Of a DNA stretch of 64,000 nucleotides, positions 40,125 through 49,900 are shown piece by piece. Each line of letters starts with the position of its first letter. Positions within the stretch are counted from its first letter, which is position 1. The stretch spans positions 728,714 to 792,713 of the forward strand of contig NZ_MSCO01000002.1 in NCBI RefSeq assembly GCF_002954705.1. The letters are read 5' to 3'. This DNA is from Aliivibrio sifiae (lineage in GTDB: Bacteria; Pseudomonadota; Gammaproteobacteria; Enterobacterales; Vibrionaceae). A program made the position numbers and the translations under genes. The notes beneath the pieces were generated by a model, which saw only the letters and a list, made by a program, of their open reading frames with translations, was not told the origin of the DNA and ran no database searches.

Positions 40125-40180
40125 CAAATCACGATACCTAAATTATCTCTGTGGTTACTTAGGTATCGTTAATTTGTTAT
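40121..40180. terminator. Long bidirectional terminator-like hairpin between the acyltransferase and hydrolase genes
   Basis: ACGATACCTAA and TTAGGTATCGT pair perfectly (11 bp), and ATAACAAAT with ATTTGTTAT extends the stem outward after a small bulge. It overlaps both stop codons of the convergent genes. There is no long T tract, so termination efficiency is uncertain. Confidence 0.6.
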
Positions 40181-41025
40181 TTATTCAAATCATCAAAAGC
40201 CTTCATCGCTTCTTTGCTTGACATCACTCTCCCATGCCCTTGGTTTTCTGTTGGGTATAGGGTGACATGTTCAATATACTCAGAAGCCGATTTAGAGAGA
40301 TCAAAACTGCTAAATCTGTCTTTCTTATCATGCACTATAATGGTTTGACTGGTACGTTGTTGTAAACGCTGATAAGGATTAAAACTATCAATAGAACGTT
40401 GATATTTATCTTCTATGTCGCCCACAATCGCTTTAAACAATTTGATTGAGTAGCCTGAACGCTCGATACTTCGAAATAGATTCTCGGTATAGTTCAGTAC
40501 TGGTGCAATTAAAAGCAGTGGTACCTGTTCTAATTTTACATGATGACACTCTAAAACTGCTGCTGTACCCATACTATGAGCCACCACACCAACCACATTT
40601 TCTTTAGCATCTAATACTGCATTTATCCCTTCAATAAAGGCGGGTAAATGGGCATGCTCACCTCCACTCTCACCATGAGCTGGATGATCAAAAGCAACCG
40701 CAGTAAAACCTTGGGAAGCTATATGCTCCATTAGTGGAAAGAACTGACTAGAATTACCCGACCAACCATGGGCCATTATCCACACAGGACCAGAACCAAG
40801 TTGATAAAGGCTAAGTTCTCCTTCTGGTGAGTTTAACTTACTCTTTATTAACCCTTTTGGTTCTGAGTTTTTTGGCTTGGTTCTCACAGGGGTCAATAAT
40901 AACTTTCGCCCCATTTTCTTTGCGTGACTTGGAATTAATAAATGGTGTAAACGAGTAACTGCATTTAAAGCACTGCGTTTAAAGCTGAACTTTTTTTCTG
41001 TTCCAAAATAGATGTCCTGACTCAT
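40177..41025 (-). CDS. Alpha/beta hydrolase
   Basis: 282 residues from the ATG at 41025, 5 bases after GGAAG; an ATG at 41037 overlaps that site. Alpha/beta hydrolase fold with oxyanion segment MAHGWSGNSSQF, FDHPAHGESGG and the nucleophile elbow VAHSMGTAAV. The catalytic acid is probably in HDKKDRFSS and the catalytic His in ENQGHGRVMSS near the C terminus. No signal peptide. Substrate unknown. Confidence 0.82.
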   Translation of the reverse strand: MSQDIYFGTEKKFSFKRSALNAVTRLHHLLIPSHAKKMGRKLLLTPVRTKPKNSEPKGLIKSKLNSPEGELSLYQLGSGPVWIMAHGWSGNSSQFFPLMEHIASQGFTAVAFDHPAHGESGGEHAHLPAFIEGINAVLDAKENVVGVVAHSMGTAAVLECHHVKLEQVPLLLIAPVLNYTENLFRSIERSGYSIKLFKAIVGDIEDKYQRSIDSFNPYQRLQQRTSQTIIVHDKKDRFSSFDLSKSASEYIEHVTLYPTENQGHGRVMSSKEAMKAFDDLNK

Positions 41026-41155
41026 GATTTCTTCCATTCTTCATTATTATGCTCTTATCTTATATAAAGCGTATTTATTGTCGAGTAATCGATCTATTTT
41101 CTAACAATTAGATCACAAATAGGGTTTTAGCGATTTAGAACTAAGCTCAAAATTA

Positions 41156-41178
41156 AACGTGCATAAAAAATACATGTT
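41156..41178 (+). promoter_or_regulatory. NsrR-like nitric-oxide-responsive operator before nnrS
   Basis: AACGTGCATAA and AAATACATGTT flank one base. Compared with the NsrR consensus half-sites AAGATGCATTT and AAATGCATCTT, 7 and 9 of 11 positions match. It lies 55 bases before nnrS, a classic NsrR target in vibrios. Confidence 0.5.
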
Positions 41179-41233
41179 ATTATTTTTGCTATCGGTTATA
41201 CTTATTTTGTCGTTATGAATTGAGAACAAGCAC

Positions 41234-42418
41234 ATGATAAATATCACAGATAAAGCTGTCGAAGAAAAAATCCCACCTATTCTACGTTTAGGTTTTCGAC
41301 CTTTCTTTTTATTAGGCAGCATCTACGCCATTATTGCTGTTGCTGTATGGGTATGGGCATTTCAAACAGGCCAACCAACTTATTTAAATGTACCCGCTCT
41401 TTGGTGGCACGTACATGAAATGCTATTTGGTTTTTCTATGGCAATTGTCGCTGGTTTTGTACTAAGCGCGGTTCAGAACTGGACTGGCGTTAAAGGGACA
41501 TCTGATAAACGACTCGGTTTTATTGTCTTTTTATGGCTGTTACCAAGAGTTTTATTCTGGACTTCAGCTCCACTTTGGTTAATTTCAAGTATTGAAGCTT
41601 TGTTCATGCTTGCTATTGCGTATGAGGTTGGGTTTCGAGTTATTAAAACCAAAGGCGTTCGTAACTTTTTCTTTATTCCTCTATTTTTAGTCGCTATTGC
41701 AGCGAACTTCGCTAGCTATGCAACAATTAAAGGCATGCCGCCTTTCACATCTGCAGCGGTTTGGGAATCTATGCTTTGGTGGTTTACGCTATTAATCTCA
41801 GTAATGGGCGCACGAGTGATCCCATTCTTTACTGCTCGACGTTTTCAGTTTGAAAAAGCACAGCCAATGATGTGGTTAGAAGCCTTATGCAATATTCCTC
41901 TGGCAATGCTATTTATTCTGAGCTTTTTTCCTCTTACCTCAGCAGAGATTAGTCCGTATTTAATGGTAATTGCAGGCTCTGCACAATTAGTTCGTATGGC
42001 TCGTTGGAAAGGCCACAAAACACTGAGTGAACCGTTAGTATGGTCACTTCATGCGGGTTATTTATGTATTCCATTAAGTTTATTAATTCGTGGCTTTGCA
42101 AGTAATGGATTCATCTCACATACCGCGATTCACTTATTTGCTATTGGGGCGTTAGGCGGTGTTATTTTAGCTATGATCGCTCGTGTCACTATGGGGCATA
42201 CTGGGCGTGAAATCTATAAAGGCCCCGTCATGTGGCCTGCTTTCTCTGCCATTATTCTTGCAGCAATAGTTCGTTCTGTCGGGGTGATGATTTTCCCTGA
42301 ATACATGATAGATATGATCAACATTGCCGCTGTACTATGGGCATTCGCATTTGGCTTATTTGTTTGGCATTTTGGTCCTATGCTATGCAAAAAACGAGTT
42401 GATGGTCATCCTGGTTAA
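41234..42418 (+). CDS. nnrS: NnrS family protein
   Basis: 394 residues with about twelve hydrophobic segments. NnrS signature: PPILRLGFRPFFLLGS near the N terminus, ALWWHVHEMLFGFSMAIVAGF near residue 55 and several conserved His residues, which in the family are thought to bind haem and copper. NnrS protects against nitric oxide and iron-dinitrosyl stress in Vibrio cholerae. Single gene; NsrR control is suggested by the box at 41156-41178. Confidence 0.92.
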   Translation: MINITDKAVEEKIPPILRLGFRPFFLLGSIYAIIAVAVWVWAFQTGQPTYLNVPALWWHVHEMLFGFSMAIVAGFVLSAVQNWTGVKGTSDKRLGFIVFLWLLPRVLFWTSAPLWLISSIEALFMLAIAYEVGFRVIKTKGVRNFFFIPLFLVAIAANFASYATIKGMPPFTSAAVWESMLWWFTLLISVMGARVIPFFTARRFQFEKAQPMMWLEALCNIPLAMLFILSFFPLTSAEISPYLMVIAGSAQLVRMARWKGHKTLSEPLVWSLHAGYLCIPLSLLIRGFASNGFISHTAIHLFAIGALGGVILAMIARVTMGHTGREIYKGPVMWPAFSAIILAAIVRSVGVMIFPEYMIDMINIAAVLWAFAFGLFVWHFGPMLCKKRVDGHPG

Positions 42419-42466
42419 TTTTTAGCGCAAATAAACAAGATCTAACTCACACATTAATTAAATTAC

Positions 42467-42496
42467 TGTCAACATTAACAATAGTTAATGTTGACA
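42467..42496. promoter_or_regulatory. 30-bp perfect palindrome between nnrS and nagE
   Basis: TGTCAACATTAAC and its exact reverse complement GTTAATGTTGACA are separated by AATA. It ends 79 bases before the nagE start. It could be an operator for a dimeric regulator or, less likely, the nnrS terminator, since the following sequence is pyrimidine-rich but has no T tract. It does not match NagC, Mlc or CRP consensus sites. Confidence 0.5.
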
Positions 42497-42575
42497 CAAT
42501 CTTTCCTTAATCTTCCCCTCTGTATTCTTCTCTTAGTTTAAAAATAATTATGATTTTTACTTTGAGGAATACAAT

Positions 42576-44039
42576 ATGAATGTATTAGGTTACATGCAAA
42601 AAGTAGGTAAAGCGCTGATGGTTCCTGTCGCTACGCTTCCTGCGGCTGCGATATTAATGGGTGTTGGTTACTGGATGGATCCAACAGGCTGGGGTGCTAA
42701 CAGTGTATTCGCTGCTTTTTTAATTAAATCAGGCGGAGCTATCATTGATGTAATGCCGATGCTATTTGCCATTGGTGTAGCGTTTGGTTTAAGTAAAGAC
42801 AAAAACGGTTCGGCGGCACTAGCAGGTTTCATATCTTTTACCGTTGTTACTACCCTTCTTTCTCCTGCGGTTGTTGCTCAGCTTGAAAACATCCCTTTAG
42901 ATCAAGTTCCCGCAGCGTTCGCTAAAATCAATAACCAATTTATTGGTATCGTAGTGGGTATTATTTCTGCTGAAATTTACAACAAATACTCTACGGTTGA
43001 GCTACCAAAAGCACTTGCTTTCTTTAGTGGCAAGCGTCTAGTTCCTATCTTGACATCAATTGCTGGTATGGCTCTATCATTCGTACTTCTTTACGTATGG
43101 CCTGCTATTTTTGATGCACTAATCTCTTTTGGTACTCAACTACAATCAATGGGTGCTGTTGGTGCTGGTCTGTTCGGTTTCTTCAACCGTTTAATGTTAA
43201 GTGTTGGCATGCATCATGCGCTTTACCCTGTGTTCTGGTTTGACGTTGTTGGTATTAATGACATTCCAAACTTCTTAGGTGGCGCACAGTCTATTGCTAA
43301 TGGCACTGGTATTCCTGGTCAAACAGGTATGTACCAAGCTGGCTTCTTCCCTATTATGATGTTTGGTCTTCCTGGTGCTGCACTTGCTATGTACCACTGT
43401 GCAGAAAAACGCAATAAAGCCGCTGTATTCTCTATCATGCTTGCAGCTGCAATGGCGTCATTCTTTACTGGTATCACTGAACCGCTAGAATTTAGCTTCA
43501 TGTTCCTTGCTCCATGGTTATACCTAATCCATGCAATCTTAACGGGTCTATCTCTATTCATCGCTGCAAGCATGGAATGGATGGCTGGTTTTGGTTTCTC
43601 TGCAGGTTTAGTCGATTTTGTACTTTCAAGCCAAAACCCATTAGCGGTTAAATGGTACATGTTGATCCCACAAGGTCTTGTATTCTTTGTTCTTTACTAC
43701 ACCATCTTTAGATTCGCGATTAAGAAGTTTAACTTCCTAACTCCAGGTCGTGGTGAAGACATGAATAAAGATGACTCTGTAGAAGAGAACATTACCGATG
43801 TAACGAATGCCTACATTGAAGCAATTGGTGGTGCAGACAATATTCTAGAAGTAGATAACTGTATTACTCGCCTACGTTTAACAGTAAAAGACTCTGGCCT
43901 TGCTGATAAAGATAAACTGAAATCAATTGGTGCAGCAGGTGTTGTTCCAATGGGTAAAGGTGGCTTACAAGTTATCATTGGTTTAGGAAAAGTAGATAAA
44001 GTTGCTGCTGAAATGAAAGTCATTTTAAAAGCCGAATAA
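42576..44039 (+). CDS. nagE: PTS transporter IICB, N-acetylglucosamine type
   Basis: 487 residues. The start MNVLGYMQKVGKALMVPVATLP and the segment GFFPIMMFGLPGAALAMYH resemble NagE more than the glucose transporter PtsG. The IIC domain (about 1-390) has the ITEPLEFSFMF substrate loop; the IIB domain (about 410-487) has the phosphorylated Cys in VDNCITRLRL. No IIA domain follows, so phosphate must come from a separate protein such as Crr. GlcNAc uptake fits a chitin-using vibrio. Distinction from glucose transport rests on sequence memory. Confidence 0.82.
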   Translation: MNVLGYMQKVGKALMVPVATLPAAAILMGVGYWMDPTGWGANSVFAAFLIKSGGAIIDVMPMLFAIGVAFGLSKDKNGSAALAGFISFTVVTTLLSPAVVAQLENIPLDQVPAAFAKINNQFIGIVVGIISAEIYNKYSTVELPKALAFFSGKRLVPILTSIAGMALSFVLLYVWPAIFDALISFGTQLQSMGAVGAGLFGFFNRLMLSVGMHHALYPVFWFDVVGINDIPNFLGGAQSIANGTGIPGQTGMYQAGFFPIMMFGLPGAALAMYHCAEKRNKAAVFSIMLAAAMASFFTGITEPLEFSFMFLAPWLYLIHAILTGLSLFIAASMEWMAGFGFSAGLVDFVLSSQNPLAVKWYMLIPQGLVFFVLYYTIFRFAIKKFNFLTPGRGEDMNKDDSVEENITDVTNAYIEAIGGADNILEVDNCITRLRLTVKDSGLADKDKLKSIGAAGVVPMGKGGLQVIIGLGKVDKVAAEMKVILKAE

Positions 44040-44123
44040 CAATCTAATTAAGTACGAACCATGCTTAGTTAAATTGATATAAGCTCCGTAATATTCGTAC
44101 CAGATGTTATGAGAGTACAACTC

Positions 44124-44160
44124 AAGAGCCTTAATTCTTCCCCCTTTAAGGCTCTTTATG
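44124..44160 (+). terminator. nagE terminator
   Basis: AAGAGCCTTAA and TTAAGGCTCTT form an 11-bp stem around an 11-nt pyrimidine loop, followed by TTATG; the T tract is short but part of the stem. Confidence 0.75.
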
Positions 44161-44251
44161 ATGTATTCCTATTTTCGTTATTTTCAAAACTAGTTATCTA
44201 ATCACTCTCTTTTTCTTGCTACAATGTCTAAACTAAATATAGAGAATACTT

Positions 44252-44929
44252 ATGAAAATATTGGTTATTGAAGACGATCAAACCACCCGTGACTTTATTG
44301 CAAAAGCATTAGAACAAGAAGGCTTTATTGTTGATAGTTCTGGCGATGGTAAAGAAGGCTTAATGATGGCGATTAGCTGTGAATATCAGTTAATTGTATT
44401 AGATCGCATGCTTCCTAACCTTGATGGTTTAAAGATTTTGTCTGCTATTAGAGCGACAGGCAACAATACCCCTGTTCTTATTCTTAGTGCATTAGATAGC
44501 GTAGACCAACGTGTCGAAGGTTTAACCGCGGGTAGCGATGATTATCTAACTAAACCTTTTGCTTTAGCTGAACTGCTCGCTCGCATTAATATTATTCTGC
44601 GCCGTAATCGTCCAGTTGAGAATACGTTGAATGAAATACAAATAAACAACCTAACGATTAATCTTCGCTCTCAAAAAGTAACGATAAATAACACCCCTGT
44701 CGCCTTACAAAATAAAGAGTTTATTTTATTACGTTTTCTTGTAGAGCATATCGACGAAGTCGTTTCTCGTATGCGCTTATTTGAGGCTGCATGGGATTAT
44801 CATTTTGATCCTAAAACCAACGTCATTGATGTTCATATTGCTAAATTGCGTAAAAAACTAGAACACGGTGGCGCAGTAAACCTGATCGAAACGGTACGTG
44901 GAGCGGGTTATGTTATTAGACAAGCGTGA
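44252..44929 (+). CDS. OmpR-family response regulator
   Basis: 225 residues. Receiver domain (about 1-120) with the acidic pocket EDD at 7-9, the phosphorylated Asp in LIVLDRMLPNLDG near residue 51, and the Lys in TKPF near 102. The C-terminal winged helix (about 130-225) contains SRMRLFEAAWDYHFDPKTNVIDVHI. It pairs with the histidine kinase that starts 20 bases before its stop. The target genes are unknown; neither neighbour is an obvious regulon member. Confidence 0.93.
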   Translation: MKILVIEDDQTTRDFIAKALEQEGFIVDSSGDGKEGLMMAISCEYQLIVLDRMLPNLDGLKILSAIRATGNNTPVLILSALDSVDQRVEGLTAGSDDYLTKPFALAELLARINIILRRNRPVENTLNEIQINNLTINLRSQKVTINNTPVALQNKEFILLRFLVEHIDEVVSRMRLFEAAWDYHFDPKTNVIDVHIAKLRKKLEHGGAVNLIETVRGAGYVIRQA

Positions 44930-46259
44930 TGAGCTGTATCGCTCATCCATCTTAAAACTATTAATCTGGTTTGCTGTCGGCTTATTCTTGATGATGGCTC
45001 TTCTTCTTTATCAACTGTATTCCACGTCTCTGCATTTATATAACCAAAACCTTGATGATTGGCTACAGGGCGAAACCTCACAACTTCAATCCATAGCAAA
45101 TAACGAAGGTATTGAAGGTGTTCAGCAAAGTATTGATAATAGTAAAGATAATAACCGCTACATTTATCAAATTGTAAACCATGCCTTCCCAATACCAACA
45201 AATACATCGTCAACCTCTTACCCTGTTATTGCACAGATCAAACAATATCAGGCCAATAATGATTTACCCAATATGAGAGCAACAAGAATAGAACTTCCTG
45301 ATGGATCTCTCCTAACGGTAGGTATTGATCAAGAGCGATATTTAAGTTTTAAAAAACAACTAGATAGTTCTGTTATTTGGGGGACTTTCTTCCCCTTTAT
45401 CGCTTTATGCTTAATCGCAATTCTAATTGCCGTATACATTCTTAAACGCTTAAATCTTGTCAATCAGACCATGAACCGAGTGATGCTAGGTGAGCGTAAT
45501 GTTCGCTTAAAAGTCGGCCCTGATATGAATGAATTTGATTTACTGGCTTTACATTTGAATAATATGCTAGAGCAAATGGAACAGAGTGAATCTAAACTTA
45601 AATCATTAACTGTAGATATTGCTCATGATTTAAGAACCCCAATGGGCCGCATTAAACTACGGATTGAAGATCTTTTATATGATAATACTGTAAGCGATTA
45701 TCATCAGGATAAATTAGAAAACATACAATCCGATTTCTCCCTTCTGCTTGATACCTTCAATGGCATGATGGAGTTATATCACTTAGAAAATGGCGGAACT
45801 CCTGTTAATAAAAAACACTGTGAGTTGAGCAAAATAGTACAAGATGCCATCGAATTTGCAGAGCCTACCGCATTAGACAAACAACAAAAGTTATATTTGA
45901 CGATAGAAATGCCCTGCCCCTTATACGCTAACCCAAGCCTACTTTTTCGTGCCGTATTTAATATCATCGATAATGCAATTAAATACACTCATGAAGGCGG
46001 TGTAATTGAAGTCATTGTTGATTGCTTTGGTGTCGTTGTTGCTGATAATGGTATTGGAATTAAGCCCGAAGACAGAGAACGAGCTTTAGGTCAATTAGTT
46101 AGATTAGATCCGAGTCGCACTCAGCACGGGTTTGGTTTAGGACTCGCATTAGTTAATACGGTCATGAAACTACACGATGGACAGATCAGTTTAAGTGATA
46201 ATTATCCAGGATTAAGAGCTCGATTGCTGTTCCAAGAAAAATTAGAACCTGAGTTATAA
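44910..46259 (+). CDS. Sensor histidine kinase
   Basis: 449 residues from the ATG at 44910, 6 bases after GGAG and inside the regulator gene; a GTG at 44898 precedes that site. Transmembrane segments near residues 15-35 and 155-175 enclose a periplasmic sensor of about 120 residues. HAMP follows, then the HisKA box with the phosphorylated His in DIAHDLRTPMGRIK near residue 240, and an HATPase domain with NIIDNAIKYT, VADNGIGI and GFGLGLAL. The signal is unknown. Overlap implies coupled translation with its regulator. Confidence 0.93.
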   Translation: MLLDKRDELYRSSILKLLIWFAVGLFLMMALLLYQLYSTSLHLYNQNLDDWLQGETSQLQSIANNEGIEGVQQSIDNSKDNNRYIYQIVNHAFPIPTNTSSTSYPVIAQIKQYQANNDLPNMRATRIELPDGSLLTVGIDQERYLSFKKQLDSSVIWGTFFPFIALCLIAILIAVYILKRLNLVNQTMNRVMLGERNVRLKVGPDMNEFDLLALHLNNMLEQMEQSESKLKSLTVDIAHDLRTPMGRIKLRIEDLLYDNTVSDYHQDKLENIQSDFSLLLDTFNGMMELYHLENGGTPVNKKHCELSKIVQDAIEFAEPTALDKQQKLYLTIEMPCPLYANPSLLFRAVFNIIDNAIKYTHEGGVIEVIVDCFGVVVADNGIGIKPEDRERALGQLVRLDPSRTQHGFGLGLALVNTVMKLHDGQISLSDNYPGLRARLLFQEKLEPEL

Positions 46260-46265
46260 CAACCT

Positions 46266-46883
46266 CTATCTCAATATATTCCACGCTTCACACATTATTC
46301 TAAAGGTATTAGCATCACCGGTTTCTCTGTCTGGGTGGTGCTTCATTCCTAGTTTTCGCCACTGCCTACGGATCTCCTTTGTCGTTGCACTTTCTGATAA
46401 GCCAAATAACTTTAATGCTTGGTGACGATCCATCGTTTTAATACTATTCCCACCAAGATAACGTCGATAACTACTCCAAAACTCATTTAATAATCGTTTT
46501 ACTTCATCTTCATTCGCTTGGTAATTTGACCAATCTAAATAGTATTCACGCAAAGGATGTGTTTTATCTATAACGCATTCCGCTTCTGTTGTTTTTGAAA
46601 CTGGAAACAACAAAATATTCATGGATTCTACTTGTAACCATTGCTCTGGATACAGCTCACTTTGCAATTGATAAAGTGCATTCATGATCAAAAAATTGCG
46701 TTTAAATAAGTCTTTCTCAGGATTTTCATCTAAATGATTAAGTAATCCCTTCTCCATCAGATGAGTTGATAACGTATGCACTTTCCATACTTGTTTTGAC
46801 TCTTGCAACACCTCAAATAATGACCACACTAATGGGTTTTCAAATTCACCATTAGCGTTATCTATGTTTGTGTTTTCTGTCAA
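46266..46883 (-). CDS. DnaJ-related protein with C-terminal J domain
   Basis: 205 residues. The N-terminal two thirds match the DNAJ_related type (PLVWSLFEVLQESKQVWKVHTL). The J domain is at the extreme C terminus (about 150-205), with the Hsp70-stimulating HPD in GMKHHPDRETGD, so it should be a DnaK co-chaperone. No zinc-finger or substrate-binding domains of true DnaJ. It lies just after mukB, as in other vibrios, but is separated from it by a terminator. Confidence 0.85.
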   Translation of the reverse strand: MTENTNIDNANGEFENPLVWSLFEVLQESKQVWKVHTLSTHLMEKGLLNHLDENPEKDLFKRNFLIMNALYQLQSELYPEQWLQVESMNILLFPVSKTTEAECVIDKTHPLREYYLDWSNYQANEDEVKRLLNEFWSSYRRYLGGNSIKTMDRHQALKLFGLSESATTKEIRRQWRKLGMKHHPDRETGDANTFRIMCEAWNILR

Positions 46884-46940
46884 TTTTTCATCCTTTTTAT
46901 TATTTAAAGTTAACGGTAGAAGCTATGCAATTATCTTTCC

Positions 46941-46972
46941 AAAAAAAATGGCAGCCATTCCTAACTGCCATT
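46941..46972 (-). terminator. mukFEB operon terminator
   Basis: On the minus strand AATGGCAG and CTGCCATT enclose a 10-nt loop, followed by a run of T. Confidence 0.88.
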
Positions 46973-46995
46973 CACTTATCAAAATTATTTAACGC

Positions 46996-49900
46996 TTATT
47001 CTGCTATCTCTACTTCTTCTAGCGTTTGTTGAGTACGGCTTGCTGCTGACTCTTGTCCAAAACCTTTTAGGCCCACCACATGAACGTGCTCACGATCTTT
47101 AAAGATCTTACGAACCAGTTTATAAGTCGTTCCTTTCTCTGGGCTGATGTTCTCTGGTGCCGCGATTAATAATTGCATATCCAAACGGTCACATAATTCA
47201 AATAACGTCGCGATAGATTTACCATCCAGACGTGCCGCTTCATCCAAGAACAGTAGACGACAAGGCATAATGTCTTTACTACGAAGACGACGAGACTCAT
47301 CTTCCCAACTTTGGATAACCATTAGTAGGATAGCTTGACCCGTACCAATCGCCTCACCTGTTGATAATGCACCCGACTCTGCTTGTAACCAACCATCTGC
47401 ACCGCGGTTTACTTCAATGTTTAGCTCAAGATAGTTACGGTAATCCAGTAACTCTTCACCGAGTGTTTGTGGTGAACGTTGGCCAACATCGATATGTGGG
47501 TTAATACGTTGGAACAGTTTCGCAATCGCTTCTGAGAACGTAAAGCGAGGGTTACCAAATAGATCTTGGTGTTGTGCTTGATGCTCAGACAGACCCGCTA
47601 ATAGCGTTGCGTGCGTTTCACGAATACCTACATTTAGACGAACACCCGTTACTTGACCAAAACCAATTTGTGATAAACCTTGGTTCAACATACGAATACG
47701 GTTTTGCTCACGCTGAATGGTCTTACGAATAATGTTCGCAACACTTTCAGAGCTTAGTGCTAAACGGTTTTCACGAGACGTCAGCTCTTCAGTCAGACGA
47801 CCAAGCTCAGTTTCCATCTCTTCAATTGCTTCAACTGGATCATCTGTATGGATGATATCTTGGCGAATACGCTCACGAAGATGCTGATAAACCGCAATAT
47901 AGAATAGAACTTTACGCTCTGGTTTACTTGTGTCTTCAGAGGCACGTAATGAATCACGTAGGTCTTCATTATCTGCAACTGCTAGACGAAGTGCACCTAA
48001 TGATTTATCCGACATTGAACGCAGTTCTTCTGCACTTAAATACGCCAATTCACGCTTATGTAGACGACGTTCAACATCATTTTCACGAGCTAAACGTAGA
48101 ACTGAACACCAACCGGCTTTTGCGTTAACCACAAAGGTACGTAGCTCTTTGTACAGTTTTTCAACTTTACGAGATTGCTTAACTAAACCTTTGATCTCAA
48201 GCTCGTTTGATGTAATGCCTTTTTCTAGCTCACTCTTACGGCCACGAGAACTGTGTAGACGCTCGTTCAATTCACCCTTACGAACTTCAGCACGTTCTAG
48301 TGCGCTTTGGTCTGCATGAACACCAAACTCTTGCAGTTCACGCTTGAACTCTTGAACTGTTTCTTGTTTCGCTTGATGTGAACTCTTAAGCGAAGCCATT
48401 ACTTGGTTGTATTGGTTTGCTTGAGCTTGTGATTGCTTTTGTTGCTCTTTCGCTTTAGTACGCGCTTGTTCTGCTTGTACTAATTTTGCTTTAAGTTGTT
48501 CGTTTAGTTCACTGCTCTTATTAAGTAATGCAACCGCATCTTCATAACCGAAGTGATGGCGGCGCTCTACTAAATCAGAAATAGCAAACAGTTGCGCTTT
48601 AATGCTTTGTAGCTGTGTATCAATTTGCTCATGTTCAGCTTTTAGTGCATCAAATTGCTCAGGATCCACTTCTAGAGCGCGTTGCAAGCTTTCTAACTCA
48701 GCAATGGCTTTACCATTTTGGCGTAGGAAACTTTCTGCTTCTGATACTTGCTCAACTTGAACACTGATCTCTTCAAAACGCTCTGTGATGGTTTCATCTT
48801 CAAGAACATTAATGTGCGGTGCAATTTTAGCTAATTGAGACAGAGCCTCTTTTGACGCTAAGATTTGAGATTTATGTTGTTGCTCAGTCGCTACAAGCTC
48901 ATTTAATTGACGACTCGCTTGTGATAATTGCTCACGTGCTTTTTTCAATTCAACTTCTGGATCGGCATCAAACGCCACTGCTAGGTGTGTCGATACGAAA
49001 CCATTAAAGCTTTGGTATAAACGTTGCAATTTTTGTGAATCAAATGCAGCTTTTGCGTGCTCTTCAACGGCGATTTCACGCTCTTCACGTAATGTATCTA
49101 AACGTTGCTCACGAGCTGCACGACCAAACAATGGTAGCTCAGGGAAACGAGAATAACGCATTTGGCGATCATTTAGATGAACACAAACCGCATTCTCCAT
49201 TTCATCCGCATCAAATACGCTGTCATCAAACGCGTCAATGTCGCCTTCAATGATATAAAGATCATCTGGGCAATCCTCAAGATCAACCAGCTTGTCTTTA
49301 ATACCAGACAAGTCAGAAACAACAATAGCATGACGAGCAGGACCGTAAAGCGAGCTGAAGTATGGCGCATCACTTAATGTAATATCATCATAGATTTCAG
49401 AAAGCAATACCCCACCTAATGTATCAGCAAGGCCTTTAAGACGAGCATCACCACTACCACCAGGGGCAGCTAAGCGTTCAATCTCACTATCTAATTCTTC
49501 TTTACGAGCAGCAAGACGATCTTTGTTGGTAGAGAGTACACGCTCGTTTTCTAACGTTTCTTGCATCTGGCTGATAACCATGTGGCTATCTTCTAGTTCA
49601 ATACCACATTGGTCATTAAGCTTATTTAAAGCATCGTTAGCAGCAATCCATTTAGGTGCAATTGACTCTAAACGGTGAGCTTCAGAACGAAGTTGTTGCT
49701 CTTGACGCTTTAGCTCTGAGCGTTTATCAACGATGTTTTCTTGTTGTTCTTGAACCGTCTCAAGCATCTCTTCATGACGAGCTTGCTCTTCTTCAAGTAC
49801 GATTTCAGAATCAATCGTGATATTAAAACGTTTTGTGTATTCAGTTGCTAATTCTTGGGCTTGACGCTGTAGACGCACTGAACGCTCAAGATCTTTGTAT

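Noticed and set aside
41113..41322. Minus-strand frame of 69 codons over the nnrS start
   Set aside because: It overlaps the NsrR-like box and nnrS in antisense; composition is not protein-like.
42491..42519. TTGACA at the end of the palindrome as a nagE -35 hexamer
   Set aside because: No -10-like hexamer occurs at 16-18 bases; the region there is TCCCCT.
42576..44039. Annotation as PtsG, the glucose transporter
   Set aside because: The N terminus and the GFFPIMMFGLPGAALAMYH segment match the NagE type better.
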